Positions 9,388-16,261 of a DNA stretch of 64,000 bases are shown here, one piece after another; the stretch's first letter is position 1, and each line of letters starts with the position of its first letter. This DNA is from Paenimyroides ummariense (GTDB lineage: Bacteria > Bacteroidota > Bacteroidia > Flavobacteriales > Flavobacteriaceae). The notes under the pieces were generated by a model. The model worked only from the letters and a program-made list of their open reading frames with translations. It did not search any database and was not told the origin of the DNA. Location: assembly GCF_900115115.1 (NCBI RefSeq), contig NZ_FOVI01000012.1, positions 1-64,000 on the forward strand, written 5' to 3'. Position numbers and translations under genes: made by a program.

Positions 9388-9579
9388 ATGATTTCTAAAA
9401 ACGATTTACAAAGATATATAGACGATTTTCCTGAACAACTTTCTATAGACGAGCTTATTGATCGCTTGGTGTTTATTGATAAATTAGAAAATAGAATGAA
9501 AGAATCGGAAAACAATGAGGTTATGACTGATGAAGACGTTAAATTGGAAATGAAGAAATGGTTCGAATCAAATGGTTAA
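9388..9579 (+). CDS. antitoxin of a ParE-type toxin-antitoxin pair
   Basis: 63-aa acidic protein with a hydrophobic helix (SIDELIDRLVFIDKLENRM) and an acidic C-terminal part (TDEDVKLEMKKWFESNG), typical of short antitoxins that mask a ParE/RelE toxin. Assignment rests mainly on its 22-bp overlap with the toxin gene. A DNA-binding fold is not obvious, so autoregulation is uncertain. Confidence 0.75.
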   Translation: MISKNDLQRYIDDFPEQLSIDELIDRLVFIDKLENRMKESENNEVMTDEDVKLEMKKWFESNG

Positions 9580-9851
9580 TATCTGCCCAAATCGATCTAC
9601 AAGAAATTCATGATTACATTTCATTAGATTCAAAAAGATATGCAAAATTACAAGTTGAAAGGATTTATCAAAAAATTCAGATTTTAAAATTTCAACCGTT
9701 AATTGGCAAACAAGTCAAAGAAATAAAAAATACAGCCATACGAGAACTTGCAGAGGGAAATTATAGAATTATTTATAAAATTGTTTCTTATGATTCTATT
9801 CATATCTTAATGATACACCATGGAGCAAGAGATTTATCAAAAAGAATATAA
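9558..9851 (+). CDS. ParE/RelE superfamily toxin
   Basis: 97-aa basic protein with the ParE-like pattern: W-x-x-x-A-x-x-D-L (IKWLISAQIDLQEIHDYI), a long helix, the central P-x-x-G-x-x-V (FQPLIGKQVKEI), then RELAEGNYRIIYKI and the final strand HILMIHHGARDL. ParE members poison gyrase and RelE members cleave mRNA; the target here cannot be read from sequence. Translationally coupled to the antitoxin. The pair sits exactly between two near-identical terminators, suggesting insertion as a cassette. Confidence 0.88.
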   Translation: MVRIKWLISAQIDLQEIHDYISLDSKRYAKLQVERIYQKIQILKFQPLIGKQVKEIKNTAIRELAEGNYRIIYKIVSYDSIHILMIHHGARDLSKRI

Positions 9852-9890
9852 ACCAAGAACGAGCGTCTTTTACAGGTGCTCGTTCGTTTT
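9852..9890. terminator. terminator after the toxin gene, second copy of the duplicated hairpin
   Basis: Stem GAACGAGCGTC/GGTGCTCGTTC with loop TTTTACA, then a T tract. Near copy of 9282-9315. The minus-strand lipoprotein gene ends at 9890, so it may serve both directions. Confidence 0.75.
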
Positions 9891-10315
9891 TAATTAAAAA
9901 CCGTAATCATAGTTCCACTTTGCGAAACACGGTATTCTTTCAGCGGATATTGCGCTTCTGTTGTTGCCAAACCTAAATACAAATTATACACTAAGGCATC
10001 ACTGCAACCACAAGTAGCTTCCACCCCATCTAAGCTTAATTTAGAGCAGTTACTTATTCCGTGATTGGCACAAGTGGCATCAAAAGCACGCACACCGGTA
10101 CCTGTATTAATTACTAAAATCCCATTGATTCCGTAAGTTGGTATATACACGGCATTGCCCGGATACTGTAATTTATTGTAGGTTGGCAGCGAAGTATTTA
10201 TAGGTGCATTCACAGCAATTTCAGGCAGATACGGGTTGCGGTTGTCCCAATCGTCTTTAGAACACGACAGTAAAAATAAAACCGAACATATTGTTAACAC
10301 AAACAGCTTTTTCAT
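9890..10315 (-). CDS. Rieske-like lipoprotein
   Basis: About 141-aa lipoprotein: the signal MKKLFVLTICSVLFLLSC ends in a lipobox Cys followed by SKDD, so it is expected to be lipid-anchored in the envelope. The second half looks like a Rieske fold: DATCANHGISNC then ATCGCSDALVYNL, where CxxH and CxC replace the classical CxH...CxxH. Whether it binds a 2Fe-2S cluster is therefore uncertain. I start at the Met at 10313-10315, not the Met seven codons upstream, because only this start gives a clean lipoprotein signal. Confidence 0.72.
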   Translation of the reverse strand: MKKLFVLTICSVLFLLSCSKDDWDNRNPYLPEIAVNAPINTSLPTYNKLQYPGNAVYIPTYGINGILVINTGTGVRAFDATCANHGISNCSKLSLDGVEATCGCSDALVYNLYLGLATTEAQYPLKEYRVSQSGTMITVFN

Positions 10316-10333
10316 TATAAAACATTTGGAAAA

Positions 10334-10341
10334 CAAATTTA
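10334..10341 (-). promoter_or_regulatory. candidate -7 box for the Rieske-like lipoprotein gene
   Basis: Minus-strand TAAATTTG, 19 bp upstream of the preferred ATG at 10315, fits TAnnTTTG and favours that start over the upstream Met. Confidence 0.4.
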
Positions 10342-10402
10342 ATTATTTAACTTTGACTAAATAATAATGTAACGAATATTAACAAAATAAACGCATAAGA
10401 AC

Positions 10403-10427
10403 AAAATCCCGTTGTCTGGGATTTTTT
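10403..10427 (+). terminator. terminator-like hairpin in front of greA
   Basis: Stem AAAATCCC/GGGATTTT, loop GTTGTCT, followed by TTCTGTTTT. No + strand gene lies upstream, so on + it would sit in the greA leader. It may act as an attenuator (inference). Confidence 0.55.
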
Positions 10428-10450
10428 CTGTTTTATAAATTGAATTGAAA

Positions 10451-10927
10451 ATGAGTAACGTATCCTATTATACTGCCGAAGGTTTAAAGAAATTGAGAGA
10501 TGAAATCGATCAGTTAAAAAGTGTGGAACGTCCAAAAGCATCACAGGCAATCGCAGATGCACGCGATAAAGGTGATTTATCTGAAAACGCAGAATACGAT
10601 GCAGCCAAAGAAGCACAAGGCTTATTAGAATTAAGAATAGCTAAAATGGAAGAAATTTTAGCCAATGCCCGTTTAATTGATGAATCGCAATTAGACACTT
10701 CAAAAGTATTGGTGCTTTCTACCGTGCGTATTAAAAACCAAACCAACGGTATGGAAATTAAATACAAACTGGTTGCAGAAAGCGAAGCCGATTTAAAAGC
10801 AGGAAAAATTTCGGTAACATCGCCAATTGGTAAAGGTTTGTTAGGAAAATCGGTAGGAGAAATTGCTGAAATCAGCGTACCAAACGGAACATTAAAGTTC
10901 GAAGTTTTAGAAATAACAAGAGACTAA
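10451..10927 (+). CDS. greA: transcription elongation factor GreA
   Basis: Binds RNA polymerase and stimulates cleavage of backtracked transcripts. The 158-aa product has the N-terminal coiled coil with the catalytic acidic tip (DARDKGDLSENAEYDAAKEAQG, about 36-57) and the C-terminal FKBP-like domain (VTSPIGKGLLGKSVGEIAEI). Start is taken at MSNVSYYT; the frame opens two codons earlier at MK. The HIT gene follows after 11 bp, so the two are probably one transcript. Confidence 0.97.
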   Translation: MSNVSYYTAEGLKKLRDEIDQLKSVERPKASQAIADARDKGDLSENAEYDAAKEAQGLLELRIAKMEEILANARLIDESQLDTSKVLVLSTVRIKNQTNGMEIKYKLVAESEADLKAGKISVTSPIGKGLLGKSVGEIAEISVPNGTLKFEVLEITRD

Positions 10928-10938
10928 ACTTTTAAGCC

Positions 10939-11325
10939 ATGAGTATTTTCACTAAAATCATCAACGGAGAAATTCCATCGCACAAAGTAGCAGAAAACGA
11001 TGAGTTTATTGCTTTTTTAGATATCAATCCAAACGCAAAAGGTCATACATTGTGCGTTCCAAAACAGGAAATCGACAAGATTTTTGATATGGAAAAAGGT
11101 TTGTACACCCGATTAATGGATTTTTCGTACGATGTAGCAAAAGCCATAGAAAAAACGATTCCTTGCAAGCGTGTAGGTGTTGCTGTTGTTGGGTTAGAAG
11201 TACCACATGTGCACGTACATTTAATTCCGCTACAAGATATGGACGATATGCGTTTCCAACGCAAAGCATCGTTAACACAACAAGAATTTGAAGAAACAGC
11301 CAAGCAAATTGCTGCGAATTTATAA
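10939..11325 (+). CDS. HIT family nucleotide hydrolase, HinT-like
   Basis: 128-aa histidine-triad protein, probably a purine nucleoside phosphoramidase or related nucleotidyl hydrolase. The triad HVHVHL is at about residues 90-95, preceded by the usual IxxGEIPxxKV near the N-terminus and GHTLCVPK around 35-42. Cytosolic. Substrate within the family cannot be decided. Confidence 0.93.
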   Translation: MSIFTKIINGEIPSHKVAENDEFIAFLDINPNAKGHTLCVPKQEIDKIFDMEKGLYTRLMDFSYDVAKAIEKTIPCKRVGVAVVGLEVPHVHVHLIPLQDMDDMRFQRKASLTQQEFEETAKQIAANL

Positions 11326-11329
11326 AATG

Positions 11330-11359
11330 AATCCCTTTGAAATTTCAAAGGGATTTTTT
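11330..11359 (+). terminator. terminator of the greA-HIT unit
   Basis: Perfect palindrome AATCCCTTTGAAA / TTTCAAAGGGATT followed by TTTTG. Confidence 0.85.
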
Positions 11360-11390
11360 GTATTTTAGATGTAATTAGATTTTTGAGATA

Positions 11391-11936
11391 ATGAAATTCG
11401 AACCAAAACAAATCACGCTGAAAAATGCAAAAACAGTTTTTATACGACAGGCAAAAGTTTCTGATGCCGAAGATCTTTTAAATTGTGTAAAAATCTATAT
11501 TCCTACCAGCAAGTATATTCCAAAACTGGAAAATGAAATTAAATTAACAGTTGATCAGGAAAAAGATTGGATCAACTCCTTCATAATTAACGACAATTCT
11601 TTGCTATTAGTTGCCGAATATGAAGGCAAAATTATAGGAAATATCGATTTAACCGGAAGTCGCAGAAAAATCATGGAACATACCGCTGTAATTGGTATGG
11701 GTATGCTGCAAGAATGGCAACACATTGGTTTGGGTACAGCTTTACTTTCAATGGTTATTGAATGGGCAAAGAGTAACCCAATTTTAGAACTGATCTGGTT
11801 GCAGGTTTATACCGAAAATGAATCCGGATTGAATTTATATCGAAAAATGGGATTTACAGAAAACGGAATTATTAAAAACTTCTTTAAACAAAACAACAGA
11901 TATTTTCATATTCTTACAATGAGCTTAACAGTGTAA
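11391..11936 (+). CDS. GNAT family N-acetyltransferase
   Basis: 181-aa acyl-CoA-dependent acetyltransferase fold. The acetyl-CoA loop is visible as EWQHIGLGTALLSMVIEWA (about 104-122), preceded by a beta strand with IGMGM, and the late motif SGLNLYRKMGFTENG is present. The substrate (amino group of a small molecule or protein) cannot be predicted. It stands alone after the greA-HIT terminator. Confidence 0.85.
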   Translation: MKFEPKQITLKNAKTVFIRQAKVSDAEDLLNCVKIYIPTSKYIPKLENEIKLTVDQEKDWINSFIINDNSLLLVAEYEGKIIGNIDLTGSRRKIMEHTAVIGMGMLQEWQHIGLGTALLSMVIEWAKSNPILELIWLQVYTENESGLNLYRKMGFTENGIIKNFFKQNNRYFHILTMSLTV

Positions 11937-11993
11937 AACGTTTAAATTTCTTCAAAAATTTTCTGAAAAATTATACAGATAGAACTTATTAAG

Positions 11994-12068
11994 CTTCGTC
12001 AGTTCGAGCTTGTCGAGAACTTTCAAAACTTCTCGATACGCTGCACTTTGTTACGCTACGAAGTGACT
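11994..12068. repeat. palindromic intergenic repeat, TTCGAG/CTCGA type
   Basis: The stretch contains GTTCGAGCTTGTCGAGAAC, then ACTTCTCGATACGCTGC, then TTACGCTACGAAGTGAC: several short self-complementary blocks in an otherwise AT-rich gap. Blocks like these are familiar as dispersed intergenic repeats of Flavobacterium-type genomes (recalled, not searched). It lies between convergent genes. Confidence 0.55.
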
Positions 12069-12114
12069 ATTTATTTAAATTTGCATAATAATTTTTAGTT
12101 CAGAATAAAGATAA

Positions 12115-13260
12115 TTAAATCTTTTTATATTGAATAGAAAAAACAGTTCCCTTGCCAATTTCAGATTTTAAAACTCGGATTGATCCTTTATGGTATTTTT
12201 GAACAATACGCTGGGTAAGTGAAAGTCCTAATCCCCAACCACGTTTTTTAGTCGAAAAACCAGGCTCAAACACTTTTTTAAATTGATTTTTAGGAATTCC
12301 CTTACCAGTATCGCTTACTAAAATTTGTATGGTATTTTCGCTGTTTTTTATCTCTACTTCAATACTTCCTTTTCCTTTAATGGCATCAATGGCATTCTTT
12401 ACAAGATTTTCAATAGTCCAACTGTGTAAGGTAGGATTCAACATTAAATTTACAATATCGGTATTGGTTTCAAACTTAAAATTAATCTGTTTAGAACTAC
12501 GCGATTGTAAATAATCAAACGATTTTTTGGTTTCTTCCACAATATTCAGTAGTTCCAAATTAGGCTCAGATCCTATCTTAGAAAAACGGTCGGCAATAGT
12601 TTGCAATCGATCAACATCTTTCTGAATTTCGCCAATGATATTTTCATCCATATCATCCAACTTCATAATTTCGATCCAACCTAAAAGCGACGAAAGCGGT
12701 GTACCTATTTGATGTGCCGTTTCTTTTGCCATACCTGCCCACAACTTATTTTCAGACGACATTTTACTGGCACGAAAATAACTGTACACCAACAAACCAA
12801 ACAACACCAAAATAGCAACCAACGCCAAAGGATAGTATTTTAACTTGTTTATAAGGGATGAATTTCCATAATAAACATATTGATTTCCACTTGGATGAAT
12901 AATCTCAATAGGTACATTTTGAGATTTTAAATCTCTCAACAAGCTTTTTTGTAAAGCGATGTCATTTGTGGCTTCTTCAGGTAAATTTGAGAAGTTACTG
13001 ATACTGTCAGTATCAAACGTTAATATAATAGGTATGGTTGTATTCTTGCTTAGTATGCTTAAAGGCAAAGAAATATCTGTATTTTTACCTGCATCATTTA
13101 TACTTTTGTATGATTCCGCCCAAATCTCCATTTTCACACGTTCCTCATGCTTAAATGTCTGGAAAAGCAAATACGTATTCCAAAGAATTAAAATTAAAAT
13201 TCCCAACGAAAAAATCAAGAAAAACCAACGGGTGTACAAACTTCTTTTAAGTATTGACAT
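12115..13260 (-). CDS. membrane sensor histidine kinase, orphan
   Basis: 381-aa two-component kinase. Membrane segments at about 11-33 and 143-162 enclose a ~110-residue periplasmic sensor region with no recognised domain. The cytosolic part has the H box (ETAHQIGTPLSSLLGW, phospho-accepting His about 183), N box (NLVKNAIDAI), G1 (DTGKGIP) and G2 (GWGLGLSLTQ). No response regulator lies next to it, so its partner is elsewhere. Divergent from the flavin reductase gene. Confidence 0.92.
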   Translation of the reverse strand: MSILKRSLYTRWFFLIFSLGILILILWNTYLLFQTFKHEERVKMEIWAESYKSINDAGKNTDISLPLSILSKNTTIPIILTFDTDSISNFSNLPEEATNDIALQKSLLRDLKSQNVPIEIIHPSGNQYVYYGNSSLINKLKYYPLALVAILVLFGLLVYSYFRASKMSSENKLWAGMAKETAHQIGTPLSSLLGWIEIMKLDDMDENIIGEIQKDVDRLQTIADRFSKIGSEPNLELLNIVEETKKSFDYLQSRSSKQINFKFETNTDIVNLMLNPTLHSWTIENLVKNAIDAIKGKGSIEVEIKNSENTIQILVSDTGKGIPKNQFKKVFEPGFSTKKRGWGLGLSLTQRIVQKYHKGSIRVLKSEIGKGTVFSIQYKKI

Positions 13261-13359
13261 GCAGTAAAATTTGAAATGCGTTTAGCAAGATACTGCTTTA
13301 TAACGTTATTTTGTTGATAATATTTTGAAAATTGAACCTTAAATTTTCAGTGCAATACT

Positions 13360-13367
13360 TATATTTG
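13360..13367 (+). promoter_or_regulatory. candidate -7 box for the flavin reductase gene
   Basis: TATATTTG, 17 bp upstream of the ATG; nearest TTG is 25 bp further up, a little far. Confidence 0.45.
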
Positions 13368-13384
13368 TTTAAACCAATTTATGT

Positions 13385-14263
13385 ATGTTAAGCATTAATC
13401 CAACCGATTTAACTCCGGTTCAAGTTCAGGCATATTTGCAGGGAGCTGTGGGTCCGCGCCCAATTGCTTTTGCCAGTACGGTTGATGAAGAGGGAAATCC
13501 GAATTTATCGCCTTTTAGTTTTTTTAATTTGTTTAGTTCTAACCCGCCAATTCTGGTTTTTTCGCCGGCACGCAGAGTTCGCAACAACACCGTAAAACAC
13601 ACGCTGTTAAACTGCGAAGCTACTAAAGAAGTGGTTGTAAACATTGCAAATTACGATATGGTGCAGCAACTTTCGTTATCGTCTACAGAATATGGCGACG
13701 GGGTTGATGAATTTATAAAATCGGGCTTTACAAAACTACCTTCTGATGTGGTGAAACCATTCCGAGTTGCCGAAAGTCCGGTACAGTTAGAATGTAAAGT
13801 GAACGATATTATTGCTTTGGGCGATCAGGGTGGTGCCGGAAATATGATTATTTGCGAAGTAGTAAAAATTCATATTTCTGAAGATGTTTTAGATGGTAAA
13901 GGTGGTATCGATCAGCATAAAATTGATTTGATTGCTCGTATGGGCGGCAACTGGTACACACGCGCCACACCGGGAATGTTCGAGGTTGAAAAACCATTGA
14001 CCACTTTAGGAATTGGCGTTGATGCGATACCCGAAAATGCAAAAAAAAGTGGTATATTTGCAGGGAACGATTTAGGTATTTTAGGCAATGTAGAAGTACT
14101 GCCAACTACCAATGACGTTGAAGCATTTTTAAATGAAAACCCTGAAATTACAGATTGGGTTAACAATAATAACAGCGAATTAATTTATAAAAAAGCTAAA
14201 GAATTTTTAAGTCTGAATGAAGTAACATTGGCTTGGAAAACAATTTTAGCAGCAAAAAAATAG
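13385..14263 (+). CDS. flavin reductase-like FMN-binding protein
   Basis: 292-aa member of the flavin reductase-like superfamily (split beta-barrel binding FMN). The N-terminal signature GAVGPRPIAFASTVDEEGNPNLSPFSFFN region (about 20-50), followed by a conserved PPILVFSPARR stretch, is diagnostic. The reaction is likely NAD(P)H- or FMN-dependent reduction, but the electron acceptor is unknown. The DUF3127 gene follows after 3 bp, so the two are probably translated from one mRNA. Confidence 0.85.
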   Translation: MLSINPTDLTPVQVQAYLQGAVGPRPIAFASTVDEEGNPNLSPFSFFNLFSSNPPILVFSPARRVRNNTVKHTLLNCEATKEVVVNIANYDMVQQLSLSSTEYGDGVDEFIKSGFTKLPSDVVKPFRVAESPVQLECKVNDIIALGDQGGAGNMIICEVVKIHISEDVLDGKGGIDQHKIDLIARMGGNWYTRATPGMFEVEKPLTTLGIGVDAIPENAKKSGIFAGNDLGILGNVEVLPTTNDVEAFLNENPEITDWVNNNNSELIYKKAKEFLSLNEVTLAWKTILAAKK

Positions 14264-14266
14264 CAA

Positions 14267-14767
14267 ATGGAAGTTTTAGGAAGAATTAAAATGGTTGGTC
14301 CTGTACAAGATGTAAGCCCAACATTTAGAAAAAGAGAAGTGGTTGTAACAACCGAAGAGCAATATCCGCAACATATTTTAATTGAATTTACGCAAGATAA
14401 ATGCGATTTATTAAACAGTTTTCAACCAGGCGAACAAGTTCGCGTAGGAATCAATTTACGCGGTAGAGAATGGGTTAATCCGCAAGGAGAAACACGTTAT
14501 TTTAACTCGATCCAAGGTTGGAGAATCGATCGCCCACAAGCGCAACAAGGCTACAACCAACCACAACAAGGTTATGGCGCTCCACAAGGTGGTGGTTACG
14601 GTCAACCGCAACAAGGCTACAACCAACCACAACAAGGTCAAGGATACGGGCAACCAAATCCGTTTGAAAACCAAGGTGGCGGTTATGCAAACAACAACAA
14701 TTCAGGCTTCCCTCCTGCTCCGAATTTTAATCAAAATCAAGAAGCAGAAGACGATTTGCCTTTTTAA
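14267..14767 (+). CDS. DUF3127 protein with SSB-like acidic C-terminal tip
   Basis: 166-aa protein. Residues ~1-88 form the DUF3127 domain (MEVLGRIKMVGPVQDVS ... FNSIQGWRID), a family of unknown function whose pattern looks like an OB fold. Residues ~90-130 are low-complexity with repeats of QQGYNQPQQGYG, and the protein ends EAEDDLPF. Folded domain, Gly/Gln-rich linker and DDLPF tip copy the layout of bacterial single-stranded DNA-binding protein, whose tip recruits repair and replication enzymes. A role in DNA metabolism is therefore inferred. Downstream of the flavin reductase gene by 3 bp. Confidence 0.85.
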   Translation: MEVLGRIKMVGPVQDVSPTFRKREVVVTTEEQYPQHILIEFTQDKCDLLNSFQPGEQVRVGINLRGREWVNPQGETRYFNSIQGWRIDRPQAQQGYNQPQQGYGAPQGGGYGQPQQGYNQPQQGQGYGQPNPFENQGGGYANNNNSGFPPAPNFNQNQEAEDDLPF

Positions 14768-14792
14768 TATTGAAAGAAAAACGATAATTTTG

Positions 14793-14825
14793 AATCCTGA
14801 TTACATTTGTAATCGGGATTTTTTA
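14793..14825 (+). terminator. terminator of the DUF3127 unit
   Basis: Stem AATCCTGATTAC/GTAATCGGGATT with one T-G pair, loop ATTT, then TTTTAATTT. Confidence 0.8.
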
Positions 14826-14861
14826 ATTTATAACCACAAAGAAATTTAAGCATCGTAAAAA

Positions 14862-15144
14862 CCACAGATTCACAGATTTTAATTTAAAAAATCTTACAAA
14901 GAATTCACCACATAGAAACATAGATTTTTCTTATGTTTTAAAAGATTATGACAGACGTTTTACTTTTCGCATAGCAAACTATATGAAAAATCATAAAATT
15001 TTCTATTCTATCTTTAACAATTAGTTATAATTCTATTCGCCTATGTTGTTAATTTTTATTTATTTTGAATTACATCCAACGGTTTAAGTTAATTATTAAA
15101 TATACACCTGTGAATCTGTGGTAAAAGCTATGTGGCTATGTGGT
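14862..15144. repeat. composite inverted-repeat element in a 390-bp gap
   Basis: Motif A CCACAGATTCACAG (14862-14875) recurs exactly inverted at 15108-15121. Motif B ACCACATAGAAACATAG (14907-14923) recurs inverted at 15128-15144 with 15 of 17 matches. The order is A-B ... A'-B', so this is not a simple hairpin. Motif B also occurs at 2212-2229. The rest of the gap is AT-rich with no ORF of note. Confidence 0.6.
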
Positions 15145-15159
15145 TTCAAATATCATAAA

Positions 15160-15819
15160 ATGTACAAACTTACCAAAGAACTCTATTTTCCTAATGTTGA
15201 AACAGCCCATTCGTCGGGCATTGTTGCTTTTGGTGGTGATTTATCAACCGAACGATTAATTTTAGCTTACAAAAGCGGAATTTTCCCTTGGTTTGAAGAT
15301 GGTGAGGAAATTACCTGGTTTGCTCCCGAAGAACGCATGGTTTTGTTTTTAAATCAGTTGAAGATATCAAAATCTACTCGAAATATCATCAATAGAAATA
15401 TCTTTAAAGTAACATTCAATACTGCTTTTAAAAAGGTTATTACAAATTGCCAGCAAGTAAAACGCAACGGACAATTAGGAACTTGGATCACCGATGAAAT
15501 GCTGGAAGCCTATGCCAAATTACACGAATTAGGTTACGCAAAATCGGTTGAGGTTTGGCAGGATAATGAATTGGTTGGCGGTTTGTACGGTATTGATTTA
15601 GGACATATTTTTTGTGGCGAAAGTATGTTTTCTATAGTATCAAACGCTTCTAAAATTGCATTTATACATTTAACCAATAAATTAAAAGCAGATAATTATC
15701 AACTAATTGATTGCCAAGTTTATAACGATTATTTAGCACAATTAGGTTGCGAAGAAATTCCGCGTGATTTGTTTATGCAGATTTTGAATAAGGAACTTCT
15801 TGTAACTTATAATGAGTAA
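15160..15819 (+). CDS. aat: leucyl/phenylalanyl-tRNA--protein transferase
   Basis: Adds Leu or Phe from aminoacyl-tRNA to N-terminal Lys or Arg of proteins, marking them for ClpS/ClpAP in the N-end rule pathway. The 219-aa product has the family signatures FPNVETAHSSGIVAFGGDLSTERLILAY near the N-terminus, SGIFPWFEDGEEITWFAPEERMV, and GGLYGIDLGHIFCGESMFS. The frame is open up to 15118, but those 14 codons lie in a noncoding repeat, so I start at MYKLTKELYFP. Confidence 0.95.
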   Translation: MYKLTKELYFPNVETAHSSGIVAFGGDLSTERLILAYKSGIFPWFEDGEEITWFAPEERMVLFLNQLKISKSTRNIINRNIFKVTFNTAFKKVITNCQQVKRNGQLGTWITDEMLEAYAKLHELGYAKSVEVWQDNELVGGLYGIDLGHIFCGESMFSIVSNASKIAFIHLTNKLKADNYQLIDCQVYNDYLAQLGCEEIPRDLFMQILNKELLVTYNE

Positions 15820-15851
15820 TTTTTGTATTTTTATTTCTAATTCAGAAAAGA

Positions 15852-16256
15852 ATGGAATTGATAACATTAAAAACTTTTGACAATTATATTGAAGCTCACC
15901 TTTTAAAAACAAAATTAGAAAGTGAATCTATATATTGCTTTTTACAAGATGAAAGTGTTGTAGCAACCAATCCCCTTTATTCTTTTGCTGTTGGTGGAAT
16001 TAAATTAAAAGTTAAAAAAGAAGATTTTGATACCGCTTTAAAAATAATCCAAGAAGAAAACATTTATTTAGAGCAAAATCAATCCAATATCACTTGCGAG
16101 AATTGCGGCAGTAATACTTTTTATAACAATTATAAATCTGTCAAAAATATAAAAGGATTTTTTGCAATGATTATTTCGTTTATGTTTCAAACCTATCCCA
16201 TATACTATAAAAATGTTCGAAAATGTAAAGCATGTGGCTTTGAAAAAGAAACATAA
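15852..16256 (+). CDS. DUF2007 protein with C-terminal zinc ribbon
   Basis: 134-aa protein. The first ~75 residues match the DUF2007 'putative signal transducing protein' pattern (FDNYIEAHLLKTKLESESI ... GIKLKVKKEDFDTALKIIQEE). The C-terminal part has CENCGS and CKACGF, a four-Cys zinc-ribbon-like pair, separated by a hydrophobic stretch (GFFAMIISFMFQ) that may be a membrane-contacting helix. Function unknown. It starts 32 bp after aat. Confidence 0.72.
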   Translation: MELITLKTFDNYIEAHLLKTKLESESIYCFLQDESVVATNPLYSFAVGGIKLKVKKEDFDTALKIIQEENIYLEQNQSNITCENCGSNTFYNNYKSVKNIKGFFAMIISFMFQTYPIYYKNVRKCKACGFEKET

Positions 16257-16261
16257 ATTAA

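Noticed and set aside
9388..9851. Mobile element around the toxin-antitoxin pair
   Set aside because: No transposase, integrase or terminal inverted repeats; only duplicated terminators were found, reported as a finding.
14456..14849. Overlapping ORFs on both strands within the DUF3127 gene
   Set aside because: They arise from the Gln/Gly repeat region, have biased low-complexity products and no start signals.
15118..15159. Upstream start giving a longer aat product
   Set aside because: The extra 14 codons fall in an intergenic inverted repeat and do not match the family N-terminus.
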